From an uncultured Collinsella sp. (lineage in GTDB: Bacteria > Actinomycetota > Coriobacteriia > Coriobacteriales > Coriobacteriaceae), in assembly GCA_905209765.1 (NCBI GenBank), contig CAJLUE010000012.1, positions 1-35,164 of the forward strand: DNA of 35,164 nt, in the 5' to 3' direction. The translations under genes were made by a program, and so were the position numbers. The notes beneath the pieces were generated by a model, which did not search any database, had not been told where the DNA came from, and saw only the letters and a list, made by a program, of their open reading frames with translations. This document shows, piece after piece, positions 23,188 through 31,503 of this stretch (position 1 is the stretch's first letter; each line of letters begins with the position of its first letter).

Positions 23188-24675
23188 ATGTCCACTACCG
23201 ATGCTTCCCAGATCCACGACCTGCGTTCCGCGCTCGACTTTTTGCGTGAGATGCCGGGCCAGCTGCTCGAGACCGACACCCAGGTCGATCCCGATGCCGA
23301 GGTCTCGGGCGTCTACCGTCACGTCGGTGCTGGCGGCACCGTCATGCGCCCGACCAAAGAGGGTCCGGCGATGGTCTTCAACAACGTCAAGGGCTTTGAC
23401 GACGCCAAGGTCTGCATCGGTATGCTTGCCAGCCGCAAGCGCGTTGCCGCCCTGCTCGACCTGGACGAGGAGCACCTGGGCCTCGAGATCGGCAAGCGCT
23501 TCGAGAACCTGATCGCCCCCGAGCAGATCGCCGAGGGCAAGCACGTCGACTGCCAGGAGGTCGTGTACAAGGCGACCGACGAGGGCTTTGACCTGCGCAA
23601 GATCGTTCCCGCTCCCACCAACACGCCCGTTGACGGCGGCCCCTACATCACCATGGGCCTCGCCTATGGCACGAGCCCCGATGGCACCCAGTCCGACGTA
23701 ACCATCCACCGCTTCTCCTGCGTCGACAAGGACAAGCTCGCCATGTGGATCACCCCGGGCAGCCGTCACCTGGGTGCGTTCTTTGACGAGTACTGCCAGC
23801 GCGGCGAGGATATGCCCATCTCCATCTCCATCGGCCTGGACCCCGCCGTGTACATGTGCTGCGGCTTCGAGGCTCCCACCACGCCGCTCGGCTTCAACGA
23901 GCTGCAGATCGCCGGCGCCCTGCGCGGCCGCGCCGTCGAGCTTGCCGACTGCGTCACCGTTCCGCAGAAGTGCATTGCCAATGCCGAGTACGTGCTCGAG
24001 GGCTACCTCATGCACGACGAGACCATCAACGAGGATGTCAACGGCCACGGCTACGCCATGCCCGAGTTCCCCGGCTACACCGGTGGCGCCAAGGTCTGCC
24101 CGGTGATCAAGATCACCGCCGTCACCACGCGCGTCAACCCCATTATGGAGAGCTGCATCGGCCCTTCGCACGAGCACGTGTCCATGGCCGGTATCCCCAC
24201 CGAGGCCTCCATCTACAAGATGGTCGAGACCGCTATCCCGGGCCGCCTGCTCAACGTTCACGCCGCTCCCTGCGGTGGCGGCAAGTTCGTTGCCATCATG
24301 CAGTTCAAGAAGTCGAGCAAAAATGACGAGGGCCGTCAGCGCAACGCCGCCATGCTCGCCTTCTCGGCGTTCTCCGAGCTCAAGCACGTCATCCTTGTCG
24401 ACGAGGATGTCGACATCTTCGATATGAGCGACGTGATGTGGGCCATGACCACGCGCTTCCAGGCCGACGTGGACCTCATCACCATCCCCGGTTGCCACTG
24501 CCACGTGCTCGATCCGTCCAACGACCCCGCGTTCGATCCTTCGATCCGCGAGCACGGTATCGCCTGCAAGGCCATCTTCGACTGCACGGTTCCGTTTAAC
24601 CTCAAGAAGAACTTCATCCGCTCGCAGTTCATGGAGATCGATGAAGAGAAGTGGGCCGCCGAGCTCGCCTTCTAG
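23188..24675 (+). CDS. UbiD-family prFMN-dependent decarboxylase, LpdC/gallate decarboxylase-like
   Basis: A 495-residue UbiD-family protein. It has SDVTIHRFSCVDKDKLAM in the prFMN-binding part, AEYVLEGYL with Glu267 and Glu271 in the region of the catalytic E-x4-E pattern, and TTRFQADVDLITIPGCHCHV with DPSNDP near the C-terminus. Length and motifs resemble gallate (LpdC) or protocatechuate decarboxylases, which remove CO2 from hydroxybenzoates. The substrate is not proven by sequence. ATG 23188 follows GAAAGGAG. The 142-bp gap after the transporter contains a short direct repeat GGTCGAGCGC but no terminator. UbiX follows by 33 nt. Confidence 0.9.
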   Translation: MSTTDASQIHDLRSALDFLREMPGQLLETDTQVDPDAEVSGVYRHVGAGGTVMRPTKEGPAMVFNNVKGFDDAKVCIGMLASRKRVAALLDLDEEHLGLEIGKRFENLIAPEQIAEGKHVDCQEVVYKATDEGFDLRKIVPAPTNTPVDGGPYITMGLAYGTSPDGTQSDVTIHRFSCVDKDKLAMWITPGSRHLGAFFDEYCQRGEDMPISISIGLDPAVYMCCGFEAPTTPLGFNELQIAGALRGRAVELADCVTVPQKCIANAEYVLEGYLMHDETINEDVNGHGYAMPEFPGYTGGAKVCPVIKITAVTTRVNPIMESCIGPSHEHVSMAGIPTEASIYKMVETAIPGRLLNVHAAPCGGGKFVAIMQFKKSSKNDEGRQRNAAMLAFSAFSELKHVILVDEDVDIFDMSDVMWAMTTRFQADVDLITIPGCHCHVLDPSNDPAFDPSIREHGIACKAIFDCTVPFNLKKNFIRSQFMEIDEEKWAAELAF

Positions 24676-24708
24676 TAAGTAGCCCTACCAAGTAGTTAAG
24701 GAGTTGTC

Positions 24709-25287
24709 ATGCCTGAGTCTTCTGTTCGTCCCCGTCGCATTGTCGTTGGCGTGTCTGGCGCCAGCGGTGCGGCACTGGGCCTTGAATGCCTCAAATGCCT
24801 GCGCCAGGCCGGCGCTGAGTCGGCGCTTGTCGTCACGCGCGGGGGAGAGATCACCATCGAGCAGGAGCTCGGCATGACGCTCGACGAGTTTGCGTGCTAT
24901 GCCGATGTGGTCTACGACAACAAGAACATTGGCGCTGCCATCGCAAGCGGCACCTATCCGGTCGACGGCATGATCGTGGCTCCCTGCTCCATGAAGACGC
25001 TCGCCGGCATCGCGAGCGGCTACAGCGAAAACCTGTTGCTGCGTGCGGCCGATGTGCAGATGAAAGAGCAGCGCCGCCTGGTGCTTATGGTGCGCGAGAC
25101 GCCCTTCAGTGCGATCCATGTCGACAACATGGCACGCCTGGCGCGCGTGCCGGGCGTCATGCTCATGCCGCCCATGCTCACGTTTTACAACGGCCCCGCC
25201 ACGCTCGATGAGGCGGTGCATCACATCGCCGCCAAGGCACTCGAGGCCGTCGGCGTGTCGTGCGCCAACTATAAGCGCTGGTCATAG
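24709..25287 (+). CDS. UbiX-family flavin prenyltransferase
   Basis: A 192-residue protein with GVSGASGAALGLECL (phosphate/FMN loop), APCSMKTLAGIASGYSENLL, and RRLVLMVRETPFSAIHVDNM, all typical of UbiX/LpdB/Pad1. It joins a dimethylallyl group from DMAP (or DMAPP) to FMN to make prFMN for UbiD partners. TAAGGAG lies just before the ATG. It is the last gene of the operon, followed by a terminator. Confidence 0.93.
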   Translation: MPESSVRPRRIVVGVSGASGAALGLECLKCLRQAGAESALVVTRGGEITIEQELGMTLDEFACYADVVYDNKNIGAAIASGTYPVDGMIVAPCSMKTLAGIASGYSENLLLRAADVQMKEQRRLVLMVRETPFSAIHVDNMARLARVPGVMLMPPMLTFYNGPATLDEAVHHIAAKALEAVGVSCANYKRWS

Positions 25288-25319
25288 GCATCTTTAGGGT
25301 AGGATACGAGTAGTGTTTG

Positions 25320-25350
25320 AGCCCGCTGCCCCTGTGGGCGGCGGGCTTTT
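25320..25350 (+). terminator. Terminator after ubiX
   Basis: AGCCCGCTGCCC (25320-25331) pairs with GGGCGGCGGGCT (25336-25347), one G-U pair, short loop, then TTTT. It ends the decarboxylase operon just before the MerR gene. Confidence 0.8.
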
Positions 25351-25378
25351 CGTGTCAAAGGGTGTGTCGGGAGGACCT

Positions 25379-26245
25379 ATGCAGACGGGTATGTATGCGA
25401 TTAGCGAGATGGCGAGTTTGTTTAACGTTTCGCGCCAAACGCTCATCTACTACGACAAGATCGGTCTGTTTAAACCCGCCGTGGTTAACGAAAAAGGCTA
25501 CCGTTTCTATTCGCCCACGCAGATCCCGCTCATGCGTCTGATCTGCATGCTGCGCGACTTGGGACTGGAACTCGATGAGATCGATCGCCTGACCTCGACG
25601 TTCGACATTGGAGAGATGACCGATCACCTGCGCTCGCGGGTGCAGGCGCTCGACGAGCAGATTGCCGGGCTCAAAGCCGAGCGCGCGAGCGTGCAGGAGC
25701 GGCTGAGTTTTTACGACGAGGCGGTTTATTGGCGCGAGCGCGAGGGCAAACCGGAGCTCAAGCAATTCGAGCGCCGCTACGTGGTCTTTGAGGAGTTCCC
25801 GAGCGATATCGAGCGTGGCCGCTCGATGCTGCACCCCACGCTCATGCGGGCGATTCTGCGCATGCGTGCGCTCACGGGCACACGCCCCATGCGCGGTTGG
25901 GGCGCCATGCTGCGTCGCGAGGCGCTGCATTCCGACGACCCCATCGCCGGTGCCGGTTCCTTTGCCGTGTTGCCGCGTGGTGCCGAGGAAATACTGCCGA
26001 GCGATCCTGCCGAGCTGGCGGAGATTGGCGTCGAGGTGCTGCCCGAGGGCACGTACCTGTGCATGAGTCGCTGGGGCATGCCGTACGAGCCCGAGGGTAT
26101 CCGCGCCATCGTGGCCTGCATGGACAGGCACGCGCTCCAGCCCATCGGCAATGCTTTCGATTTTTGCTACCTGGACACCACGAGCTACGACGAGTCTCAC
26201 CAAGAGGACTTCTGCTGTATCCAAATCCCCGTCGCCCTCAAATAA
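25379..26245 (+). CDS. MerR-family transcriptional regulator with C-terminal effector domain
   Basis: A 288-residue protein. The N-terminal MerR helix-turn-helix reads YAISEMASLFNVSRQTLIYY and DKIGLFKPAVVNEKGYRFYS. A coiled-coil linker (residues about 80-115, RVQALDEQIAGLKAERASV) follows. A GyrI/BmrR-like ligand domain completes it, as in multidrug-sensing regulators. GGAGG lies 4 nt before ATG 25379. Because it follows the decarboxylase operon and the dyads at 20338 and 21477 sit in long promoter spacers, it is a candidate regulator of that locus. No such dyad is seen before its own gene. Confidence 0.87.
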   Translation: MQTGMYAISEMASLFNVSRQTLIYYDKIGLFKPAVVNEKGYRFYSPTQIPLMRLICMLRDLGLELDEIDRLTSTFDIGEMTDHLRSRVQALDEQIAGLKAERASVQERLSFYDEAVYWREREGKPELKQFERRYVVFEEFPSDIERGRSMLHPTLMRAILRMRALTGTRPMRGWGAMLRREALHSDDPIAGAGSFAVLPRGAEEILPSDPAELAEIGVEVLPEGTYLCMSRWGMPYEPEGIRAIVACMDRHALQPIGNAFDFCYLDTTSYDESHQEDFCCIQIPVALK

Positions 26246-26246
26246 C

Positions 26247-26309
26247 TTGCGGTGAAATAGTCCCTAAATAGCTCGAGTGGGCGTGCAAACAGGAACTATT
26301 CCACCGCAA
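26247..26309 (+). terminator. Imperfect 19-bp inverted repeat after the MerR gene
   Basis: TTGCGGTGAAATAGTCCCT (26247-26265) pairs with 26291-26309 with two mismatches; loop of 25 nt. No T-run on the plus strand, so termination is uncertain. It starts 2 nt past the stop codon. Confidence 0.45.
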
Positions 26310-26314
26310 CTTCG

Positions 26315-26345
26315 ATGCGACAAAGGAGCAGTCCCTTTATCGCAT
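26315..26345. repeat. R4 short REP-like hairpin, copy c
   Basis: ATGCGACAAAGGA (26315-26327) pairs with TCCCTTTATCGCAT (26332-26345) with a small imperfection. The same constant CAAAGG..GTCCCTTT is present. Confidence 0.7.
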
Positions 26346-26421
26346 TCCGTGCGAGCTCCAGCGCCATCTGCGGGTATAAGGCTAACAAGTGTTTATTTGC
26401 GAGGCCTAAGGGGCGCCCCGT

Positions 26422-27291
26422 ATGGATATCGATAACTTTGAATGGTGGTATAGCGAGGGCGAGGCTCCGGACGAGGAGTGGGACGAGCCCGCGTTGCGTG
26501 ACGTGTCGAGCGACGAGGACGAGACCGGCAACGACGTCGCCGCCGACTCGGACGCCGCCCTCGACCCCGTCGAGCCTCTGACCTTCGAACAAGCTTGGGC
26601 CCAGGCCGAGGCAGACGAGGCCAAGGCCGACGCTACGGCCACGCTCGGCGAGCCAGCCGACATGTCGATCTCGCCGGCAAAGACCCCGCAGCCGCGTCAC
26701 ACCATCGATCCCGACAGCACGGCATCCTTCAGTATTCTCGACGTGCCCTCGCAGGGTGCCCAGGCGCCCGCGCCCACACGTCGCCCCAATCTGTCTCGCG
26801 AGGAAGATGCAGGACGTCGCTCTCTGCTTGGCCCCATCCTTATCGCCTTCATGGCCGGCGTTATCGCATGCTCGGTGATTGGAAACGTCTGGAGCCATGT
26901 TGAACAACAGCGAAAAGACGCCGCCAAGGTCGAGATGTCTATCGAGCAATCGCTCGGCCGCACGCGCTCGGTACATGTGTCGGTCGAGGTCAAGGACGGC
27001 GCGACGTGGGACACCGCGCGCGGCGACAGCCAAATGCTCATCCACATCGTGGGGCGCACGCTCAAAGGGCAGACGATTGACGAGTATCAATACGTCAATT
27101 CCGCTGGTGACGGCATCGAACTTAAGCCCGGCGACTACGAGCTCACCGTCGATGAACCGCCCGTCGCCACCGACGGCACGCGCTTCCGTGCCTCAAAGCG
27201 CATGGTCCCCGTGAGCTTTAACTCACAGGCGCCCGAAACGGTCGACACCACACCGCAGGGCGGGTTCGACCTTTACGCTATTGCTCAATAA
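26422..27291 (+). CDS. Single-pass membrane protein of unknown function
   Basis: A 289-residue protein. Residues 1-130 are very acidic and low-complexity (EWWYSEGEAPDEEWDEPA, many D/E/A). One membrane segment follows at about 135-157 (LLGPILIAFMAGVIACSVIG), with basic RR before it, so the N-terminus should be inside. The C-terminal about 130 residues, outside, contain VHVSVEVKDGATWDT and ELKPGDYELTVDEPP, resembling a beta-sandwich domain. I do not recognise the family. AGGGG precedes the ATG. It stands alone between the MerR and epimerase genes. Confidence 0.75.
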   Translation: MDIDNFEWWYSEGEAPDEEWDEPALRDVSSDEDETGNDVAADSDAALDPVEPLTFEQAWAQAEADEAKADATATLGEPADMSISPAKTPQPRHTIDPDSTASFSILDVPSQGAQAPAPTRRPNLSREEDAGRRSLLGPILIAFMAGVIACSVIGNVWSHVEQQRKDAAKVEMSIEQSLGRTRSVHVSVEVKDGATWDTARGDSQMLIHIVGRTLKGQTIDEYQYVNSAGDGIELKPGDYELTVDEPPVATDGTRFRASKRMVPVSFNSQAPETVDTTPQGGFDLYAIAQ

Positions 27292-27370
27292 CTGCGCCTG
27301 TCGCTCAACCCCGCCGCCAAGAGTGGGACAATAGCCCTCGACACTATTGTTTACTTTTGGAGGAAGTAGC

Positions 27371-28264
27371 ATGTCTACCGTCACTACCATCAAGCGCGGC
27401 AGCCTCACCGCGGCCATCGATTCCATGGGCGCCCAGCTCACGAGCCTTGCCCTCAACGGCAACGAGTATCTGTGGCAGGGCGACCCCGCCTTTTGGGGCA
27501 AGCATGCGCCCATCCTGTTCCCCATTGTGGGCTCGCTGCGCAACAACACGGCGACGTCTGCGGCTGGCACCTGCGAGATGCCGCGCCACGGCCTCGCGCG
27601 CATCGTCGAGCACAAGCTGGTCGAGGTTTCGGAGGACGGCTCCTTGGTAACGTACGAGATCACCGACACGCCCGAGTCGCTCAAGGCCTTTCCGTTCCAC
27701 TTTAAGCTCAACATGACCTATGCCCTGACTGGTGACGCCACACTTACCCAGACCTTTGCCGTCACCAATACCGGCGACGTGGACCTGCCGTTCTCGGTGG
27801 GCGGCCACCCCGCGTTTAACGTACCGGCTCCCGGCGCCGAGGACGAGGCATTCGAGGATTACGAGCTGGCGTTTACCGAGGCTTGGACGAACGAGGCTCC
27901 CATCATCACGCCCGACGGTCTTATGACGTTCGAGGGTAGTTACAAGGCTCCCGATAACTCGGACGTGCTGCCCATCACGCACCGCAGCTTCGATAACGAT
28001 GCCATCATGTTCACCGATACCCCGGGCTCCACGCTCACGCTGCGCGGCCGCAAGTCGGGCCACGGCGTCAAGATCGACTTTGAGGGCTTTAAGTACATCG
28101 GCGTGTGGTCTGCCGCCAACGACGCCCCGTTTGTGGCGCTCGAGCCCTGGACCGGTCATACCACCACGGACACCGAGGATGACGTCTTTGAGCACAAGGT
28201 CAACACCATCACCTTGGCTCCCGGCGAGACGGACAAGCGCAGCTTTAGCGTTACCTTGCTCTAG
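27371..28264 (+). CDS. Aldose 1-epimerase family protein (LacX-like)
   Basis: A 297-residue mutarotase-fold protein. It starts with RGSLTAAIDSMGAQLTSLAL, followed by LWQGDPAFWGKHAPILFPIV and MPRHGLAR (catalytic His region). Next come FSVGGHPAFNVP, with the second conserved His, and VALEPWTGHTTT, with the catalytic Glu region. This is the LacX/YeaD-like branch. It interconverts alpha and beta anomers of sugars or sugar phosphates. ATG 27371 follows GGAGGAAG. Upstream a small CAATAG/CTATTG dyad is visible at about 27330. Confidence 0.9.
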   Translation: MSTVTTIKRGSLTAAIDSMGAQLTSLALNGNEYLWQGDPAFWGKHAPILFPIVGSLRNNTATSAAGTCEMPRHGLARIVEHKLVEVSEDGSLVTYEITDTPESLKAFPFHFKLNMTYALTGDATLTQTFAVTNTGDVDLPFSVGGHPAFNVPAPGAEDEAFEDYELAFTEAWTNEAPIITPDGLMTFEGSYKAPDNSDVLPITHRSFDNDAIMFTDTPGSTLTLRGRKSGHGVKIDFEGFKYIGVWSAANDAPFVALEPWTGHTTTDTEDDVFEHKVNTITLAPGETDKRSFSVTLL

Positions 28265-28361
28265 AGGTTCCGCCGCTCGGTCGATGCTGCGCGCCGTCCA
28301 GAGCGATAATTTGTCATTCAAAAGGCAAGGCATGACCAGAAGGTTTATGCCTTGCCTTTTT
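28262..28361 (+). repeat. R3 structured element, copy C (3' part missing), used as terminator
   Basis: Follows the epimerase stop. It keeps CGATGCTGCGCG, a diverged AATTTGTCATTCAA and the hairpin with the family loop GACC-AGAA-GGTT (28320-28360). That hairpin here has 13-bp arms and ends in TTTTT, making a good intrinsic terminator. The TTTCACG..CGCTGTCC half of the family is absent; a GGGGACGTTC-type inverted repeat stands in its place. Confidence 0.6.
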
Positions 28362-28367
28362 CATGCC

Positions 28368-28423
28368 TAGTCGTTGGGGACGTTCTTGTTTGACTAGTCG
28401 TTTAAGAGCGTCCCCAACGACTA
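28368..28423. repeat. 20-bp inverted repeat of GGGGACGTTC type
   Basis: TAGTCGTTGGGGACGTTCTT (28368-28387) pairs with 28404-28423 with one wobble. A related dyad is at 34429-34455, and GGGACGTTCC occurs at about 34567. This is a second REP-like family in the window. Confidence 0.7.
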
Positions 28424-28450
28424 CCAATCGTTTTCAGTTCGTAAACTTGC

Positions 28451-28474
28451 ATATATGCATTTATATATGCATTT
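28451..28474. promoter_or_regulatory. Tandem ATATATGCATTT repeat before the amino acid ABC operon
   Basis: Two identical 12-bp units, 28451-28462 and 28463-28474, lie about 70 bp upstream of the binding-protein start in an otherwise G+C-rich region. They create overlapping palindromes (TGCATATATGCA at 28448-28459). The pattern recalls AT-rich ArgR-type operators, which would suit an amino acid importer; this is inference. Confidence 0.45.
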
Positions 28475-28541
28475 GCTGGAGGTAGCGCTGAGCGGTATCC
28501 TGTTAAGTCGTCAGCATACGATTCAACAGGGAAGGCAGATT

Positions 28542-29468
28542 ATGCATTCTCCCCAACAGTGCGACGCGCATCCACAGCCGGTATGCAGCCGTCGCATCTT
28601 TTTGGGTAGCGCTCTCGCTGCGAGCGCTACTGTCGTCGCCGGCGCACTTGCCGGTTGCCAGCGCCCCTCCACGCTGGAAGTAGTTCAGCCCACGACGGGT
28701 GGCGGTCGCGACGACCTGTCCGATTCCGTTATCGGCAAGGATAAGATCCGCATTGGCATGGAGGCGGCCTACGCCCCGTACAACTGGCAGGTTTCCGAAG
28801 CCAGCGAGTACACCATCCCCATCGACAACGTGCAGGGCGCCTATGCCGATGGCTACGACGTGCAGATCGCCAAGATCGTCTGCAAGGCCCTTGGTGGCGA
28901 GCCCGTCGCCGTCAAGCAGAGCTTCTCGGGTCTTATCGATTCGCTCAACAACGGCCAGATCGACCTCATCATTGCCGGTATGAGCGCCACACCCGAGCGC
29001 GAAGAGTCGGTCGGCTTTTCCGACCCGTACTTCATTGGCTACTTTGGCCTGTTCGTAAAAGAGGGTTCCCCCTACCAAAACGCCACCAAGCTCAGCGACT
29101 TCAGTGGCGCCACGGTGCTCGGCCAAAAGGACACCATGCTCGATACCGTTATCGACGAGATTCCGGGCGTTGTGCACAAAAACCCGGTCGATTCGGTTCC
29201 CACGGTGTTTTCGAACCTGCTGCAGGGCACGTGCGACGCCGTGACCTACAACACCGAAAACGAGAAGGGCTATATGGCCCAAAATCCCGGTATCGTCCCC
29301 ATCCATTTTGCCGAGGGCGAGGGCTTTAAGCAGGAGGTCGCGGCAAATGTCGGTTGCCGCAAGGGCTCGGACAAGCTGCTTAAGCTCATCGATAAGACGC
29401 TCAAGGGCATTAGCCAGGAGGAGCGCGACCAGATGTGGGACGCGTGCCTCGATCGTCAGCCGGCATAG
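28542..29468 (+). CDS. Polar amino acid ABC transporter, substrate-binding lipoprotein
   Basis: A 308-residue family-3 solute-binding protein. The signal carries a twin-arginine motif CSRRIFLGSALAAS and the lipobox LAGC, so it is a membrane-anchored lipoprotein exported by Tat. The mature part has IRIGMEAAYAPYNWQ, GYDVQIAKIVCKALG, LIDSLNNGQIDLIIAGMSAT and EREESVGFSDPYF, the classic amino-acid-binding pattern. ATG 28542 follows AAGG at 7-8 nt. It is the first gene of a three-gene importer operon. Ligand unknown; an arginine-, glutamine- or cystine-type ligand is possible. Confidence 0.93.
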   Translation: MHSPQQCDAHPQPVCSRRIFLGSALAASATVVAGALAGCQRPSTLEVVQPTTGGGRDDLSDSVIGKDKIRIGMEAAYAPYNWQVSEASEYTIPIDNVQGAYADGYDVQIAKIVCKALGGEPVAVKQSFSGLIDSLNNGQIDLIIAGMSATPEREESVGFSDPYFIGYFGLFVKEGSPYQNATKLSDFSGATVLGQKDTMLDTVIDEIPGVVHKNPVDSVPTVFSNLLQGTCDAVTYNTENEKGYMAQNPGIVPIHFAEGEGFKQEVAANVGCRKGSDKLLKLIDKTLKGISQEERDQMWDACLDRQPA

Positions 29469-29477
29469 GGAGGCAGC

Positions 29478-30626
29478 ATGAAAACCATCAATCGTCTGGC
29501 CTCCTTTATCAAGGCCGACCATCGCTATGTATATCTGGGCACGAGCGTTATCGCGGCGCTCGGCCTGGCGTTTAGCCAGCGCAACCCCACGCCGCTGAGC
29601 TTCTTGGCCCCCACGGGCGTGTTCCAAGATTGCCTTTGGGCGGTTCTTTGGGCTTGGCTCGTCGTGTCGGCGGCGGCGTTGGTCACCAAGCTTATGCACT
29701 GGAACGACTATCGCGAAAAGTCGCCGTTCGCCTCCGAGCGTTGCCGCCGTGGCGCACGCTTGGGCAGCTATATCGTGGTCGCCATCGCGGCAGTTTTCTT
29801 TATCGACCGTTGCGTCATGTCGTTTATCGATCTGGTGCAGGTGAGCATTGTCTCGGATTCCAACCCCAGCGACTTTTTGTCGAGCCTGGTCTACATGACT
29901 TACAAGAGCGGCGACTTCTTCATTCGCGGTATCGAGATCACCATCGCGCTTGCCACCTTCGGCACTGTCATCGCATTCTTCCTGGCACTGCTCTTTGTGT
30001 TCCTGCGTATTCAGACCTTCGATCGCGTGGACAACGACCTGGTGCGCTTCTTTAAGAGTATCGGCCGCGGCTTTGCGACCGTCTACTCCACCATCGTACG
30101 CGGCACGCCCATGATGGTGCAGGGCCTGCTCATCTACTACGCGGGCTTTACCGTTCTGCGCGGCATGGGCTTCGAGACGGCGCAGGCCAACCAGATCTGG
30201 AGCACCTTTACCGCGGGTCTTGTCACCATTTCGCTCAACTCCACCGCCTATATGATGGAGGTCCTGCGCGGCGGTATCGAGTCCATCGACCCCGGCCAGG
30301 CCGAGGCGGCGCGCTCGCTGGGCTTGTCGCAATGGCAGGCCATGCGCAAGGTCGTGTTCCCGCAGGGCATTAAAAACGCGATCCCCGCACTCACCAACGA
30401 ACTCATCATCAACATCAAGGACTCGTCAGTGCTTTCGGTCATCGGCGTGTTCGACCTCATGTACGCTACCACCACCGTCGCCGGCGTGTACTACCGCCAG
30501 ATGGAGGTCTACTGCGTGGCGCTCGTGGTCTACCTGATCCTGACGCTCGTGGCGAGCCGCCTGCTCGAGGCCTTTGGCAAAAAGCTCGGTGCCGAGGCTC
30601 CGGCCACGCTGCCCAGCTCCAACTAG
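29478..30626 (+). CDS. Amino acid ABC transporter permease (HisM family) with N-terminal extension
   Basis: A 382-residue protein, longer than the usual 220-250. The C-terminal about 230 residues are a standard permease: IEITIALATFGTVIAFFLAL, VRGTPMMVQGLLIYY, and the EAA loop EAARSLGLSQWQAMRKVVFP followed by NELIINIKDSSVLSVIG. The first about 150 residues add roughly three hydrophobic segments. GGGAGG precedes the ATG, 9 bp after the binding-protein gene. It forms a homodimer or pairs with itself in the membrane, energised by the next gene. Confidence 0.93.
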   Translation: MKTINRLASFIKADHRYVYLGTSVIAALGLAFSQRNPTPLSFLAPTGVFQDCLWAVLWAWLVVSAAALVTKLMHWNDYREKSPFASERCRRGARLGSYIVVAIAAVFFIDRCVMSFIDLVQVSIVSDSNPSDFLSSLVYMTYKSGDFFIRGIEITIALATFGTVIAFFLALLFVFLRIQTFDRVDNDLVRFFKSIGRGFATVYSTIVRGTPMMVQGLLIYYAGFTVLRGMGFETAQANQIWSTFTAGLVTISLNSTAYMMEVLRGGIESIDPGQAEAARSLGLSQWQAMRKVVFPQGIKNAIPALTNELIINIKDSSVLSVIGVFDLMYATTTVAGVYYRQMEVYCVALVVYLILTLVASRLLEAFGKKLGAEAPATLPSSN

Positions 30627-30648
30627 GCGCAAGACGAGGAGATTCATC

Positions 30649-31431
30649 ATGGCAGATACCGTTACTACCGGCGCTGCGGCCGCGCAAACCAAAGAGCCGC
30701 TCATCCGCGTTGAGGGCCTGCGCAAGAGCTTTGGCTCGCTCGAGGTGCTCAAGGGCATCGACCTGGCCGTTAGCCCCGGCGAGGTCGTCACCATCATCGG
30801 CGCCTCGGGCTCGGGTAAGTCGACGCTGCTGCGTTGCCTCAACCTGCTCGAGACTCCGGACACGGGTCACATCTGGTTCCACGGCCAGGATCTCACGGCC
30901 GAGCGCTGCAACATCAACAAGCTGCGCGAGGACATCGGCATGGTGTTCCAGGGCTTTAACCTGTTCAACAACATGGACGTGCTCGACAACTGCACGCTCG
31001 CGCCCGTCACGCTCAAAAAGATGAGCAAGGCCGAGGCTGAAAAAATTGCGATGGAGCATCTGACGAGCGTGGGGCTCGAGAAGTTCGCGCACGCCGCCGT
31101 GGGCCGCCTGTCCGGTGGTCAAAAACAGCGCGTGGCCATCGCGCGCGCCCTGTGCATGAATCCGCAGATCATGCTGTTCGACGAGCCGACCTCCGCACTC
31201 GACCCCGAGATCGTGGGCGAGGTGCTCGAGGTCATGCGCAAGCTCGCGGCCGACGGCATGACCATGGTGGTCGTCACACACGAGATGGCCTTTGCCCGCA
31301 CGGTGTCCGACCGCGTGGTCTTTATGGACAAGGGCGTAGTGCTCGAGGATGCCGCGCCGGCCGAGCTCTTCGGCAACCCTAAACACCAACGTACCCGCGA
31401 GTTTCTCTCGCGTTATCTCGAGGACAAGTAA
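30649..31431 (+). CDS. Amino acid ABC transporter ATP-binding protein
   Basis: A 260-residue ATPase: Walker A GASGSGKST, Q-loop MVFQGFNLF, signature LSGGQKQRVAIARAL, Walker B IMLFDEPTSALDP, H-loop VVVTHEMAFA. These match the GlnQ/HisP group. ATG 30649 follows GAGGAG and is preferred to an in-frame ATG at 30574 inside the permease gene. About 15 polar Ala/Thr-rich residues precede the domain. It couples ATP use to the permease for import. Confidence 0.95.
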   Translation: MADTVTTGAAAAQTKEPLIRVEGLRKSFGSLEVLKGIDLAVSPGEVVTIIGASGSGKSTLLRCLNLLETPDTGHIWFHGQDLTAERCNINKLREDIGMVFQGFNLFNNMDVLDNCTLAPVTLKKMSKAEAEKIAMEHLTSVGLEKFAHAAVGRLSGGQKQRVAIARALCMNPQIMLFDEPTSALDPEIVGEVLEVMRKLAADGMTMVVVTHEMAFARTVSDRVVFMDKGVVLEDAAPAELFGNPKHQRTREFLSRYLEDK

Positions 31432-31454
31432 CCGACCGCAAACGCTTATGTAGC

Positions 31455-31479
31455 AGGGCCGCTCCGGTGGGGCGGCCCT
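31455..31479 (+). terminator. Hairpin after the ABC operon
   Basis: AGGGCCGC (31455-31462) pairs with GCGGCCCT (31472-31479). The tail is only TT, so it may be leaky and allow read-through to the M20 peptidase gene 25 nt later. Confidence 0.5.
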
Positions 31480-31503
31480 TGTCGTCACAATCGAAAGGAT
31501 GCC

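Noticed and set aside
21456..23279. 607-residue minus-strand frame
   Set aside because: Antisense to the DASS carrier gene; D/G/H/R-rich shadow composition.
28451..28474. Standard -35/-10 promoter
   Set aside because: TTGCAT at 28447 has no -10 at suitable spacing inside the repeat.
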